This document shows, piece by piece, positions 18,474 to 28,215 of a stretch of 64,000 nucleotides of DNA (its first letter is position 1; each line of letters begins with the position of its first letter). The translations under genes were made by a program, and so were the position numbers. The notes below the pieces were generated by a model, which was not told the DNA's origin, searched no databases, and saw only the letters and a program-made list of their open reading frames with translations. Origin of the DNA: Alphaproteobacteria bacterium (GTDB lineage: Bacteria; Pseudomonadota; Alphaproteobacteria; Acetobacterales; Acetobacteraceae); the NCBI GenBank assembly GCA_016869715.1, contig VGDM01000007.1:60028-124027 (forward strand), written 5' to 3'.

Positions 18474-20060
18474 ATGCCACGCGTTCTGATCTCTGACAAG
18501 CTCAGCCCCGCCGCGGTCGCGATTTTTCGTGAGCGCGGCATTGAAGCCCATGTAAAAACCGGCCTGACGCCCGCAGAACTCCGCGCCATCATTGGCGACT
18601 ATGATGGCTTGGCAGTGCGTTCCGCCACCAAGGTGACGCGGGAGGTTTTGGAAGCGGCACCGCGCCTGAAGGCGGTCGGCCGAGCTGGCATTGGCTTGGA
18701 TAATGTGGATGTCACTAGCGCCACCGCGCGCGGTGTTGTGGTGATGAATACGCCCTTCGGCAATGCAATTACCACTGCCGAACACGCCATTGCGATGATG
18801 TTCGCGCTGGCGCGGCAATTGCCGGAAGCCTCGGCCTCCACCAAGGCGGGCAAATGGGAAAAGAACCGCTTCATGGGGGTGGAGCTTTTCGCCAAAACGC
18901 TTGGACTGATGGGCTGCGGCAATATCGGCGGCATTGTCGCTGATCGCGCCAATGGGTTGAAGATGAAGGTGATTGCTTTCGATCCCTTTCTTTCCGAAAA
19001 ACGCGCCGTGGAAATTGGCGTGGAAAAGGTGGAACTGCCTGAATTGCTGGCGCGGGCTGATTTCATCACGCTGCACACCCCAATGACGGAACAAACGCGC
19101 AACATCCTGTCGCGTGAGAATATCGCGCGCATGAAAAAGGGCGCGCGGCTGATCAATTGCGCGCGCGGCGGCCTGGTGGATGAGGCTGCCTTGGCCGAAG
19201 CCCTGCAATCCGGCCATCTGGCAGGTGCGGCCTTGGATGTGTTTGAGGTTGAGCCCGCCACCGACAGCCCGCTTTTCGCCTTGGAAAACGTGGTCTGCAC
19301 CCCGCATCTGGGCGCGGCCACGAATGAGGCGCAGGAGAATGTTGCCCAGCAAGTTGCCGAACAGATGGCGGATTTCCTGCTGACCGGCGCGGTATCCAAC
19401 GCCATCAATATGCCAAGCGTCACGGCGGAAGAAGCGCCGCGGCTGAAACCCTATATGGAATTGGCGCGCCTGCTCGGTTCCATGGCGGGGCAGCTTTCAG
19501 CCGGGCAGGATGATGCGATCAAGGCGATCCGCCTTGAATATGAGGGCCATGCGGCGGAGCTGAACCGTCGCCCCCTGACGGCTGCGGCTTTGGCCGGTGT
19601 GCTGACGCCGCAAATGGGCTCGGTGAATATGGTGAATGCGCCGGTGCTGGCGAAGGAACGCGGCATTGAAGTGGCGGAAACGGTGCTGGAACGGCGCGGC
19701 GAATATCAAACCCTGCTTTCGATCACCATCACGACCCATCAGGGGCAGCGTTCCATCGCGGGGACCTTGCTCGCGGAAAACAAGGCGCGTCTGGTGGCGA
19801 TCAAGGGCATTGCGGTGGAAGCCGATTTCGCGCCGCATATGCTTTACGTGACTAATCAGGATAAGCCGGGTTTTATCGGGCGCTTTGGTACGGCGCTGGC
19901 GGCAGCCGGCATCAATATCGGCACGCTGCATCTGGGCCGCGCCGCGCCTGGAGGCGACGCGATCTGCCTCGTTGGGCTGGATGCGCCCATGCCCGAGGCG
20001 GTTTTGGCCGAAGTGCGGCGCTTGCCCTTGGTGGTGCGCGCGACGCCGCTGAAGTTTTAG
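18474..20060 (+). CDS. serA: D-3-phosphoglycerate dehydrogenase
   Basis: A 528-residue long-form SerA, the first enzyme of serine synthesis. The N-terminal substrate domain starts MPRVLISDKLSP; the NAD motif lies in LGLMGCGNIGGIVADRA; the catalytic stretch is LHTPMTEQTRNIL and CTPHLGAATNEAQENVA. A C-terminal ACT domain (LYVTNQDKPGFIGRFGTALAAAGINIG) suggests serine feedback. ATG 18474 is 5 bp after serC and fits the family start. The TAG stop (20058-20060) is formed by the first bases of the palindromic element that follows. Confidence 0.93.
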   Translation: MPRVLISDKLSPAAVAIFRERGIEAHVKTGLTPAELRAIIGDYDGLAVRSATKVTREVLEAAPRLKAVGRAGIGLDNVDVTSATARGVVVMNTPFGNAITTAEHAIAMMFALARQLPEASASTKAGKWEKNRFMGVELFAKTLGLMGCGNIGGIVADRANGLKMKVIAFDPFLSEKRAVEIGVEKVELPELLARADFITLHTPMTEQTRNILSRENIARMKKGARLINCARGGLVDEAALAEALQSGHLAGAALDVFEVEPATDSPLFALENVVCTPHLGAATNEAQENVAQQVAEQMADFLLTGAVSNAINMPSVTAEEAPRLKPYMELARLLGSMAGQLSAGQDDAIKAIRLEYEGHAAELNRRPLTAAALAGVLTPQMGSVNMVNAPVLAKERGIEVAETVLERRGEYQTLLSITITTHQGQRSIAGTLLAENKARLVAIKGIAVEADFAPHMLYVTNQDKPGFIGRFGTALAAAGINIGTLHLGRAAPGGDAICLVGLDAPMPEAVLAEVRRLPLVVRATPLKF

Positions 20061-20166
20061 AGCAATTTCCGTTCACATACGTTCACGGGAACTGTTCTAA
20101 ACCATAGTTTGGTCGCGTTTTCCGAGTCACCAAGTGCTTCCACTTGGCTTGAAAAAAACGCTCCAG
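20058..20166. repeat. Two-part palindromic intergenic element, copy 1
   Basis: Module 1 (20058-20099) is an imperfect 42 bp palindrome running from TAGAGCAATTTCCGTTCAC to GAACTGTTCTA. Module 2 (about 20106-20166) is a hairpin with a perfect 7 bp stem, CCAAGTG at 20130-20136 and CACTTGG at 20141-20147, inside a weaker outer stem GCGTTTT / AAAAACGC. Module 2 is the same sequence, inverted, as the units of the 33.5 kb array. A second complete element lies at 53.4 kb. It separates convergent serA and purB and may also end transcription. Confidence 0.75.
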
Positions 20167-20169
20167 CGC

Positions 20170-21504
20170 TTACACACCAAAAACCCGCGCGAAAATGGTC
20201 TCGACATGGCCAAAATCGCGCGCCGGATCCATAGCGCGGTCCAAGGCCGCGCCATCCATCAGCGCGGCCACGCCGGCATCTTCCAACAGATTGGTGCGGA
20301 AATCCTTGGCCCCCGCGCTGCCCAAAGCCTGCCAGGTGGCCATGGCGCAGCGCTGCACCGTGGCATAGGCATCCTCGCGGCTCATCCCCGCCTGCGTCAG
20401 CGCCAGCAGCACCTTCTGGCTATGCACAACGCCGCCAAGGCTTTCCAGATTGGCCTGCATGCGCGCGGGATAGATGGTGAGCTTTTCCATCATGCCGGTC
20501 AGGCGCATCAGCGCGAAATCAAGCGCGATGGTCGCATCCGGGCCGATCACGCGTTCCACCGATGAATGGCTGATATCGCGTTCATGCCAAAGCGCGACAT
20601 TTTCGAGTGCTGGCACCACGTAGCCGCGCACCAGCCGCGCGAGCCCGGTCAGGTTTTCGCTTAAGACCGGGTTGCGCTTATGCGGCATGGCGGAAGAACC
20701 CTTCTGCCCGGCATGGAAAAACTCCTCGGCCTCCCGCACTTCGCTTCTTTGCAAATGGCGCACTTCGGTCGCCAAGCGTTCAATCCCTGTCGCAACCACC
20801 GCCAGCGCCGCGAAGAACGCCGCATGACGATCACGCGGGATCACCTGCGTGGAGACCGGTTCCACCGAAAGGCCAAGCTTGCTGGCAACAAAGGCCTCAA
20901 CGCGCGGGTCAACACTCGCAAAAGTGCCGACAGGGCCGGAAATGGCGCAGGTGGCGACCTCGGCCCGCGCGGCAACCAGGCGGGCGCGGTTGCGGGCAAA
21001 TTCAGCGTGATGGCCGGCAAGCTTCAGGCCGAAGGTAGTGGGCTCGGCATGGATGCCATGGCTGCGGCCAATGGTGGGCGTGAATTTATGCTCCATCGCG
21101 CGGGTTTTCAGCGCGGCGAGCAGCGCATCCACGTCCGCAATCAGCAAATCCGCTGCCTCAGTCAATTGCAAGGCGAGGCAGGTATCCAGCACATCGGAAG
21201 ATGTCATGCCCTGATGCATGAAGCGCGCTTCAGGGCCGATGCCTTCCCCCATCCAGGTCAGGAAGGCGATCACGTCATGCCGGGTGACGCGTTCAATATC
21301 ATCGATTCGTGCGATATCGGCGTCCGTGATGCCAGCGGCACGCGGGGCGCCCTTTTCGCGGATGATGCGCGCGGCCTCGGCCGGGATAGTGCCGATGCGG
21401 CCCATTTCCTCAGCCGCCAGGGCCTCAATCTCAAACCAGATGCGGTAGCGATTGGCAGGGGCCCAGATGGCGTCCATTTGCGGGCGGGAATAGCGCGGGA
21501 CCAT
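20170..21504 (-). CDS. purB: Adenylosuccinate lyase
   Basis: A 444-residue fumarase/aspartase-superfamily enzyme acting twice in purine synthesis (SAICAR and adenylosuccinate cleavage). The superfamily signature is GSSAMPHKRNPVLSE; TSSDVLDTCLALQL and GRSHGIHAEPTTFGLK hold active-site residues. I chose ATG 21504 (MVPRYSRPQMDAIW), the normal family start, rather than 21630, which adds 42 unrelated residues. The stop lies 4 bp beyond the palindromic element. Confidence 0.94.
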   Translation of the reverse strand: MVPRYSRPQMDAIWAPANRYRIWFEIEALAAEEMGRIGTIPAEAARIIREKGAPRAAGITDADIARIDDIERVTRHDVIAFLTWMGEGIGPEARFMHQGMTSSDVLDTCLALQLTEAADLLIADVDALLAALKTRAMEHKFTPTIGRSHGIHAEPTTFGLKLAGHHAEFARNRARLVAARAEVATCAISGPVGTFASVDPRVEAFVASKLGLSVEPVSTQVIPRDRHAAFFAALAVVATGIERLATEVRHLQRSEVREAEEFFHAGQKGSSAMPHKRNPVLSENLTGLARLVRGYVVPALENVALWHERDISHSSVERVIGPDATIALDFALMRLTGMMEKLTIYPARMQANLESLGGVVHSQKVLLALTQAGMSREDAYATVQRCAMATWQALGSAGAKDFRTNLLEDAGVAALMDGAALDRAMDPARDFGHVETIFARVFGV

Positions 21505-21645
21505 GGCGGAGACTCCGGAAAGGCCGCCTTCTCTGGCCCCTCGAAGGCCTGATGGCAAGCTTGCGCCTTCTGCCCGCTTGCGGGCCAGCACCGGGCTGGC
21601 TAAAGAAATTGTAACGTCAAACACGCACACTGGAAATGTCTAAAA

Positions 21646-22467
21646 ATGTTGGCAATGTTCCCTGACTGGCTGCAGCCACTTCTCATGGTTCTGTTCATTG
21701 ACGTTGTGCTCGCGGGCGATAACGCCATCGTGGTGGGCATGGCGGCGGCGGGCTTGCCGGCGGAACAGCGGAAAAAGGCGATTTTCTGGGGCATTATCGC
21801 GGCGACGCTGATGCGTATCGGATTCGCGTCCATCACCGTGCAATTGCTGCAAATTGTTGGGATCGTCCTGGCGGGGGGCGTTTTGCTGCTCTGGGTCTGC
21901 TGGAAAATGTATCGCGAATTGCGCGAAGGCGGCAGCCATAGTGACGCGAGCGCGACCGAACAGCATGACGGGGTAGAAGCCCTCGAAAACGATGCTTCCC
22001 CGGGCGCGCCGAAAAAGACGCTGCGTCAAGCCATTACGCAAATCTTGGTCGCTGACGTGTCCATGTCGCTTGATAACGTGCTGGCCGTGGCTGGGGCGGC
22101 CAAGGATCACCCCTATATTTTGGTCATTGGGCTCGCGGTTTCCGTGGTGCTGATGGGCGTTGCAGCGACCTTGATAGCCCGTTTGCTCGACAAGCATCGC
22201 TGGATTGCCTGGGTCGGGCTGGTCATCATCCTGTATGTGGCCGGCAAGATGATTTACGAGGGCACGCAGCAGGTCACGCAACAAGTGTCCGAAGCCTATG
22301 CCTATCTTTTCCTGCCGCTTGGCTTCCTCGCCCTGCCGGAGGTCTTCCCGGTCTGGCTTTGGGTCGGCGTGACCTTCCTGCAACTTGTGGTCTATACGGG
22401 CATCGCCGCCTTTGTGGCCGATGTGGTTCGGCAGGCGCGACGCGGTTCGTCTGCTGCCCATGGCTGA
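21646..22467 (+). CDS. TerC/YjbE-family integral membrane protein
   Basis: A 273-residue membrane protein with about seven helices. The acidic metal-handling signatures are FIDVVLAGDNAIVVGMA near the N-terminus and VADVSMSLDNVLAVAGAA in the middle, as in TerC and its relatives, some of which export manganese or metallate secreted enzymes. A charged loop (REGGSHSDASATEQHDG) separates the halves. ATG 21646 or 21655 could be the start. I looked for a yybP-ykoY riboswitch in the 141 bp upstream and saw none. Confidence 0.82.
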   Translation: MLAMFPDWLQPLLMVLFIDVVLAGDNAIVVGMAAAGLPAEQRKKAIFWGIIAATLMRIGFASITVQLLQIVGIVLAGGVLLLWVCWKMYRELREGGSHSDASATEQHDGVEALENDASPGAPKKTLRQAITQILVADVSMSLDNVLAVAGAAKDHPYILVIGLAVSVVLMGVAATLIARLLDKHRWIAWVGLVIILYVAGKMIYEGTQQVTQQVSEAYAYLFLPLGFLALPEVFPVWLWVGVTFLQLVVYTGIAAFVADVVRQARRGSSAAHG

Positions 22468-22470
22468 ATT

Positions 22471-22489
22471 GCGGGGCTCCACGCCCCGC
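22471..22489. terminator. GC hairpin after the TerC-like gene
   Basis: A perfect 7 bp stem, GCGGGGC at 22471-22477 and GCCCCGC at 22483-22489, with a 5-base loop, 3 bp past the stop. It is followed only by ATTTACCCTTT, so it is a weak intrinsic terminator candidate. The rest of the gap to hisZ (22490-22760) has no gene; a TATACT at 22612-22617 could be a -10 box for hisZ, without a convincing -35. Confidence 0.5.
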
Positions 22490-22760
22490 ATTTACCCTTT
22501 GAGTTTTGCGTCGCTGCAGCCGGCCATGGCTTATCCGGAGATGCTGAGCCTTGATCGCAGGAGCGTTTGCACCCAATGCGAAGGGTGGTGCTAAGCCTAC
22601 CGTCTTGTCCCTATACTAGGTTGGTCTTGCGCAACACGATCGGAATATTTGGTGGGTCGATACATGCTGCTCTCGGGAACCGATAACAGCAGCCGGACCG
22701 CCAGGGTCGCGGGCGGGGCTTGCCGAGCCGCGCCGCCCCTGCCAAACCCTGCCCCTGTTC

Positions 22761-23903
22761 ATGACCGAAGATTTGCCCAATCCTGCCCTGCTGCCCGCTG
22801 GCTTTGCTGATCTGTTGCCGCCCGATGCGGAACGAGAGGCTGCCTTGGTGGAAGCCATGATGGCTGCCTTTGCCCAGCATGGTTATGAACGCGTCAAGCC
22901 GCCGCTATTGGAATTTGAAGACAGCCTGCTGACCGGTTCGGGCGCTGCCGTGGCGGACCAAACCTTTCGCCTGATGGATCCTGTCAGCCAACGCATGATG
23001 GGGCTGCGCGCCGATACCACGCCGCAAGTGGCGCGCATTGCCGCCACGCGGCTCGCGGCTGAACCGCGCCCCTTGCGGCTTTGCTATGCAGGGCAGGTGT
23101 TGCGCGTGCGTGGCACGCAATTGGCGCCCGAACGCCAGCTTCCCCAGGCCGGGATTGAAGTCATCGGTAGCGATGCGATTGAAGCTGATGCCGAGGTGGC
23201 GATTGTGGCGGTGGAAGCCCTCGCTGCGATTGGCGTGGCACCCGTCAGCTTGGATATGACGCTGCCGAGCCTGACGCCCGCCTTGCTTGATGCGGCGGCG
23301 CTGGCGCCGGCTTTGCGCGCCAGCCTGGCCCGTGCGCTGGACCGCAAGGATAGTGCGGCGGTGGAAGCCGCGGTGCGCGATTCCAGCTTGGCGATGCTGC
23401 GCTGCCTGCCTGTGCTGATGGCCGCTTCCGGCCCGGCGCTCGCCGCGCTGGCGGCCTTGCAACAGGCGGATTTGCCGCCTGCCGCGCGCGCCTTGGCGCA
23501 GGCTGCGGCGGCGGTCATTGCCGCCATTGCGCGCCGCGCGCCGAGGCTGAGTATCACCCTCGATCCCGTGGAGTTTCGCGGCCTTCGCTATCACACCGGC
23601 GTTGCCTTCACGCTTTATGGGGCGGGGCTTGGTGGGGAATTGGCGCGGGGCGGGCGGTATATTTCCCACAACGGCGAACCCGCGACTGGCATGACGCTTT
23701 ATCCCGATGCCGTGCTGCGCGCCGCACCCCGCAGCGCGGAACCGGCGCGGCTGTTCATTCCGCTCGGCGTCGATGGCGCGGCCTTCCGCGCGCAGGGTTT
23801 TGTGACTGTGGCGGCGTTATCGGCAGCGGATACGCCCGAATCGCTCCGCTGCACCCATTCACTTCAGGAAGGGCGCGCTGTGGCGCAGCCTCGGAAAGGT
23901 TGA
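22761..23903 (+). CDS. hisZ: ATP phosphoribosyltransferase regulatory subunit
   Basis: A 380-residue paralogue of histidyl-tRNA synthetase that lacks aminoacylation activity and activates a short HisG in the first step of histidine synthesis. The class II synthetase fold is visible: [30 protein letters not shown] (motif 2 area), [11 protein letters not shown], and [16 protein letters not shown] with LARGGRY. The length and loss of the synthetase C-terminal domain distinguish it from HisS. hisG is not in the window. purA starts 4 bp downstream. Confidence 0.88.
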   Translation: MTEDLPNPALLPAGFADLLPPDAEREAALVEAMMAAFAQHGYERVKPPLLEFEDSLLTGSGAAVADQTFRLMDPVSQRMMGLRADTTPQVARIAATRLAAEPRPLRLCYAGQVLRVRGTQLAPERQLPQAGIEVIGSDAIEADAEVAIVAVEALAAIGVAPVSLDMTLPSLTPALLDAAALAPALRASLARALDRKDSAAVEAAVRDSSLAMLRCLPVLMAASGPALAALAALQQADLPPAARALAQAAAAVIAAIARRAPRLSITLDPVEFRGLRYHTGVAFTLYGAGLGGELARGGRYISHNGEPATGMTLYPDAVLRAAPRSAEPARLFIPLGVDGAAFRAQGFVTVAALSAADTPESLRCTHSLQEGRAVAQPRKG

Positions 23904-23907
23904 AACC

Positions 23908-25197
23908 ATGGCCAATGTCGCCGTGATCGGCGCCCAATGGGGTGATGAAGGCAAGGGCAAGGTTGTTGATTGGCTTGCCTCCCGCGCTGATATCGTGGTG
24001 CGCTTTCAGGGCGGGCATAATGCCGGCCATACGCTTGTGGTGGGTGATCAGACCTATAGGCTTTCGCTGCTGCCATCCGGCGTGGTGCGCGGCAAGCTTG
24101 GCATTATCGGCAATGGCGTGGTGCTGGACCCGGAAGCGCTGCTCTCCGAAATCGCCAAGGTGACCGCGCAAGGGCTTTCCGTGACGCCCGAGAATCTGCG
24201 CATCGCCGATAATGTGCCGCTGATCCTGCCGCTGCATCCCGCACTTGATAAGGCGCGCGAAGCGGCGCGGGGCGATGCGAAAATCGGCACCACCGGGCGC
24301 GGCATTGGCCCTGCCTATGAAGATAAGGTGGCGCGGCGGGCGATTCGCTTGTGCGATCTGGCGGAGCCGCAAACGCTTTCCGACAAGCTCGATGAATTGC
24401 TGCGCCATCACAATACGCTGCTGCGCGGGCTTGGCGCGCCGGAGTTTGAAAAACAGGCGCTGCTGGATAACTTGCTCGCGCTGGCGCCGAAGCTGCTGCC
24501 CTTCGCCGAGGCCGTTTGGGAAAGGCTGGATGAGGCACGCACTAGCGGCAAGCGCGTGCTGTTTGAAGGCGCGCAGGCGGTGATGCTGGATGTGGATCAC
24601 GGCACCTATCCTTATGTGACCAGCAGCAATACGGTCGCCGGAAGCGCTGCCGCGGGCGCAGGCATTGGGCCGGATGCGATTGGCTTCGTGCTGGGCATTG
24701 CCAAGGCCTATTCCACGCGCGTTGGGTCCGGCCCTTTCCCGAGTGAATTGCATGATGAGACCGGCAAGCGCTTGGGTGAACGCGGCCATGAATTCGGCAC
24801 CGTCACAGGCCGCCCGCGCCGCTGCGGTTGGTTTGATGCCTGCATGGTGCGCCAGGCGGTGAAGGTGGGCGGCGTGCAGGGCCTGGTGCTGACCAAGCTT
24901 GATGTGCTGGATGGCCTCACTGAATTGAAGATCTGCACTGGCTATCGGGTGAATGGCCAGATGATAAAGCGCCTGCCCACGGGCCAACGCGTACAGGCCG
25001 CGGCAGAGCCAATTTTTGAGGTGATGCCAGGCTGGCCCGGTTCCACGCGTGGAGCCCGTTCCTATGCCGAATTGCCGGCCGAGGCGGTGAAATATATCCG
25101 CCGGATTGAGGAATTGGTCAAAGCCCCCGTGGTGCTGCTTTCCACCAGCCCCGAACGTGACGACACCATCATGATGCGCGACCCCTTTGCGGGGTAG
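23908..25197 (+). CDS. purA: Adenylosuccinate synthetase
   Basis: A 429-residue GTP-dependent enzyme converting IMP and aspartate to adenylosuccinate. It begins [23 protein letters not shown] (the GDEGKGK loop) and has [48 protein letters not shown] and [12 protein letters not shown]. Complete and typical. It is co-transcribed with hisZ and an ABC-F gene 3 bp downstream; its partner purB lies 2.4 kb away on the other strand. Confidence 0.96.
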   Translation: MANVAVIGAQWGDEGKGKVVDWLASRADIVVRFQGGHNAGHTLVVGDQTYRLSLLPSGVVRGKLGIIGNGVVLDPEALLSEIAKVTAQGLSVTPENLRIADNVPLILPLHPALDKAREAARGDAKIGTTGRGIGPAYEDKVARRAIRLCDLAEPQTLSDKLDELLRHHNTLLRGLGAPEFEKQALLDNLLALAPKLLPFAEAVWERLDEARTSGKRVLFEGAQAVMLDVDHGTYPYVTSSNTVAGSAAAGAGIGPDAIGFVLGIAKAYSTRVGSGPFPSELHDETGKRLGERGHEFGTVTGRPRRCGWFDACMVRQAVKVGGVQGLVLTKLDVLDGLTELKICTGYRVNGQMIKRLPTGQRVQAAAEPIFEVMPGWPGSTRGARSYAELPAEAVKYIRRIEELVKAPVVLLSTSPERDDTIMMRDPFAG

Positions 25198-25200
25198 CTG

Positions 25201-27018
25201 ATGGCCGCGCCGCCGATTCTATTTCTGCAGGATATCCGCCAGGGGTTTGGCACCACGCGGTTGCTGGATGGTGCGACACTTGCCGTGGCCCCTGGGGAGA
25301 GGCTTGCGCTGGTCGGGCGTAATGGCTCGGGCAAGTCAACGCTGCTTAAGATTGCTGCCGGGCTGATTGAGCCGGAAGCGGGCACGCGCTTTTTGCAACC
25401 GGGCGCCACGCTACGGGTGTTGGATCAGGAACCGGACCTGTCTGGCTTTGCCGATGTAATGTCCTATGTCAAAGCGGGGCTTGGGCCGGCGGATGATGCG
25501 CATCATGCGCGGTGTTTGCTGGAAAGCCTGGGCCTGAGTGGCGCGGAAGCGCCCGCCGCGCTTTCCGGCGGCGAAGCCCGCCGCGCCGCGCTGGCGCGTG
25601 CCCTGGCGCCTGAGCCTGACATTTTGTTGTTGGATGAGCCGACCAATCACCTCGATCTGCCGGCGATTGAATGGCTGGAGGCAGAGTTGGCCGCCAGTAG
25701 CGCTGCACTAGTGCTGATCAGCCATGATCGGCGCTTTCTGGAAAGCCTCTCGCACGCCATGGTCTGGCTGGATCGCGGGACGACGCGCAGGCTGGAACAG
25801 GGTTTTGGCGCCTTTGAAGCCTGGCGCGATCAGGTGCTGGAAGAAGAGGAACGGGATGCGCATAAGCTGGCGCGCAAGATTGTCCGCGAAGAACATTGGC
25901 TGCGCTTTGGCGTGACAGCACGGCGCAAGCGCAATGTCAGGCGGCTCGAAAACCTGCAAACCTTGCGTGCGCGCAGGCGTGAACGCACCACCGCGCCAGG
26001 CCGCGTGAGCATGGCGGCGACCAAGGCTGGAGCTTCCGGCAACCTGGTGATTGCCGCTGAAAATATCATTAAATCCTTTGGGGATCGCCCGATCATCACG
26101 GGGTTTTCAACGCGCATCATGCGCGGTGATCGTGTGGGCATTCTGGGGCCAAATGGTGCGGGCAAAACCACGTTGCTGAATATACTGATCGGCACGCTGG
26201 CGCCTGATGCGGGGGAGGTATTTCTCGGCGCCGGGATTGAGATGGTCGGGCTGGATCAGCGCCGCGCCGCGCTGGACCCCGCCGTGACGCTGGCGGAAGC
26301 GCTGACCGAAGGGCGCGGCGATATGGCGCATTTGGGCGGGGCGCCGCGCCATGTGCTTGGCTATATGAAGGATTTTCTGTTCACGCCGGAACAGGCGCGC
26401 ACACCGCTCGGCGCGCTTTCCGGCGGTGAGCGTGGCCGGCTGATGCTGGTGCGCGCCTTTGCCAAGCCATCCAATCTGTTGGTGCTGGATGAACCGACCA
26501 ATGATTTAGACCTGGAAACACTTGATCTATTGCAGGAATTGATCGCGGATTACGCCGGCACGGTGCTGCTGGTGAGCCATGATCGTGATTTCCTCGACCG
26601 TTGTGTCACCAGCGTGATTGCCTTTGAAGAAGCCGGACGCTGGCAGGAATATGCGGGCGGCTATAGCGATATGGTGGCGCAGCGTGGCCATGGTGTGCGG
26701 GCACGCGCGGCGGAAAAAAAAGCGGCGCCGGCACCAAAGCGTGAGGCAGCGCCTCCGCTCGCCAAACCTGCGCCGCGCAAGAAGGGCCTGGGCGCGGTGG
26801 AGCGGCATGAATTGAAAACCCTGCCGGCGAAGATGGAAAAGCTTGGGGCAGAGATCGCCGCACTTGAAAAGCGCATCGCTGATCCAGCGTTTTATGCACG
26901 CGATGCCGCCGGTTTTGCCAAGGCGACGGGTGCTTTGGGCGCGGCGCAAGCGGCCTTGCAGCAGGCGGAGTCGCGCTGGCTCGAATTGGAAATCCTGCGC
27001 GAGGAAAGTGGTGGCTGA
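25201..27018 (+). CDS. ABC-F family ATPase (Uup/Ettα-like)
   Basis: A 605-residue soluble protein with two ABC domains and no membrane segment. First domain: Walker A GRNGSGKST (about 39-47), signature LSGGEARRA, Walker B LLLDEPTNHLDL. Second: GPNGAGKTT, LSGGERGRL, LVLDEPTNDLDL. A charged linker (EEEERDAHKLARKIV) joins them, and the C-terminus is Ala/Lys-rich and then coiled-coil-like (LPAKMEKLGAEIAALEKRI), as in Uup. ABC-F proteins act on ribosomes or branched DNA. It starts 3 bp after purA. Confidence 0.9.
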   Translation: MAAPPILFLQDIRQGFGTTRLLDGATLAVAPGERLALVGRNGSGKSTLLKIAAGLIEPEAGTRFLQPGATLRVLDQEPDLSGFADVMSYVKAGLGPADDAHHARCLLESLGLSGAEAPAALSGGEARRAALARALAPEPDILLLDEPTNHLDLPAIEWLEAELAASSAALVLISHDRRFLESLSHAMVWLDRGTTRRLEQGFGAFEAWRDQVLEEEERDAHKLARKIVREEHWLRFGVTARRKRNVRRLENLQTLRARRRERTTAPGRVSMAATKAGASGNLVIAAENIIKSFGDRPIITGFSTRIMRGDRVGILGPNGAGKTTLLNILIGTLAPDAGEVFLGAGIEMVGLDQRRAALDPAVTLAEALTEGRGDMAHLGGAPRHVLGYMKDFLFTPEQARTPLGALSGGERGRLMLVRAFAKPSNLLVLDEPTNDLDLETLDLLQELIADYAGTVLLVSHDRDFLDRCVTSVIAFEEAGRWQEYAGGYSDMVAQRGHGVRARAAEKKAAPAPKREAAPPLAKPAPRKKGLGAVERHELKTLPAKMEKLGAEIAALEKRIADPAFYARDAAGFAKATGALGAAQAALQQAESRWLELEILREESGG

Positions 27019-27028
27019 CGCTGGATTT

Positions 27029-28207
27029 TCAGCAGCGTGCCAATAGCCCGAGCGCGGTGAGGCGCTGACAAAAGGGCAGGGCGCCATCGCTAGGGCTGGC
27101 CGGGCCCGCAACGTCGGCCAGTTGCGCGAGCCAGGCGCATTCTGTGGCGTTCAGATTTTCCACACCACCATACCAGCGAAGCGCGCCCCCTCCTTCGGGC
27201 AGCGGCACCAGATGATGGTGCATGGCATCCGACAGGCGCAGCATTTCATCCGCAGAAGGGGGGCGATGGGCAAGGCTCCGCTGCGTCAGCGGCAGGCGAT
27301 TCCGCGTGATGCGATCCAGCGCGGCTAGCGCGAGCCGATCACGCGCTGTTTCCGATGATAGCGCGGCCAGGGCGGGCGCGAGCCGTGCGGCGATGGCGGC
27401 GGCGCCATTCGGGTCACCCAACCGCCAGGATGGGATGCTGGCGCGCAGGGCAGGGTTTTCCGCTTCCGGGGTTTCCAGCAGCTCCCGCAACATATCGGCG
27501 ATGGAAGCTTCCAGGAAACCAATGGTGACATGAAAGGATGGTGCATCGCCTGATTGCGCCGCCGCTTCATGCATGACGCCGCGCGGCAGATACAGCGCAT
27601 CACCGGGATTGAGCGTCAGTGCATGCGGTGTGCCGGTAGGGTTTTGCTTATTCGCCCAAGGTGTGGCGGGGCTTGGCAGGGCGAAGGGGATGTCATCCCA
27701 AACGCGCCAGGATTTGGCGCCGGATACCTGCAACACCAGCACATCATGCGTATCAAAATGTACGCGAAACCCCTGCGCACCAGGCGGGGTCAGATAGATA
27801 TTGGCCTGCACCGGATGGAGAAAGACCTTTTCAAGCCCACGACAGAATTGAGCGAGCGGTGCATGCAGCTCATGGAATTGGGCGACAACAAGACTGCCCC
27901 CCGCATCATGCCGGTCGAGCAGGCGCGGCAGGGCAACACGGCTGCTATCGGGGTGCAGATATTCATCGGGCGGAATGGCCGCACCGCCCTGTTGCGCGCC
28001 ATCGGCGATGCTCACACGCGGATGGCGCGCGGCATCGGTGCGCAGAAGCGCATCGAGATCGGCGATGGCAAGCAGGCGCGCGTAACGGTTCGCGTCATCT
28101 CCTGGCAGTAATCGCGAGGCCGTGCCTTCGCGCAACGCAAAAACCTGCGCTGGCGTCAGATCACCAAAAGCCAGATGCCAGGCAGCTTCGCCCAGGGTTT
28201 CACCCAT
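27029..28207 (-). CDS. JmjC/cupin Fe(II)- and 2-oxoglutarate-dependent oxygenase
   Basis: A 392-residue protein with a JmjC-type cupin core. Iron ligands fit His150 and Asp152 (VHFDTHD, 149-155) and His213 (GVMHEA). The segments VFLHPVQANIYLTPPGAQGF and VLVLQVSGAKSWRVW resemble the NO66/MINA53/YcfD ribosomal-oxygenase group, which hydroxylates His or Arg of ribosomal proteins. It begins 8 bp after the stop of the small TDxDP-repeat protein on the same strand, so the two are probably one transcript and the repeat protein may be its substrate. That link is inferred. A ribosomal target remains possible. Confidence 0.8.
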   Translation of the reverse strand: MGETLGEAAWHLAFGDLTPAQVFALREGTASRLLPGDDANRYARLLAIADLDALLRTDAARHPRVSIADGAQQGGAAIPPDEYLHPDSSRVALPRLLDRHDAGGSLVVAQFHELHAPLAQFCRGLEKVFLHPVQANIYLTPPGAQGFRVHFDTHDVLVLQVSGAKSWRVWDDIPFALPSPATPWANKQNPTGTPHALTLNPGDALYLPRGVMHEAAAQSGDAPSFHVTIGFLEASIADMLRELLETPEAENPALRASIPSWRLGDPNGAAAIAARLAPALAALSSETARDRLALAALDRITRNRLPLTQRSLAHRPPSADEMLRLSDAMHHHLVPLPEGGGALRWYGGVENLNATECAWLAQLADVAGPASPSDGALPFCQRLTALGLLARC

Positions 28208-28215
28208 GCGCGGCT

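Noticed and set aside
17191..18480. A 429-codon minus-strand open frame opposite serC.
   Set aside because: Antisense shadow of a conserved enzyme; composition is His/Arg/Ala-rich with no family resemblance.
20100..20166. The second hairpin of the 20 kb element as an ordinary serA terminator.
   Set aside because: It lacks a T-run directly after the stem and recurs as a repeat family, so a repeat element is the better description, although it may still reduce read-through.
21505..21645. A yybP-ykoY manganese riboswitch upstream of the TerC-like gene.
   Set aside because: The gap is only 141 bp and I could not find the conserved core pairing.
23755..24987. A 410-codon minus-strand open frame opposite purA.
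   Set aside because: Antisense shadow; no ribosome site or domain, and purA on the other strand is fully conserved.
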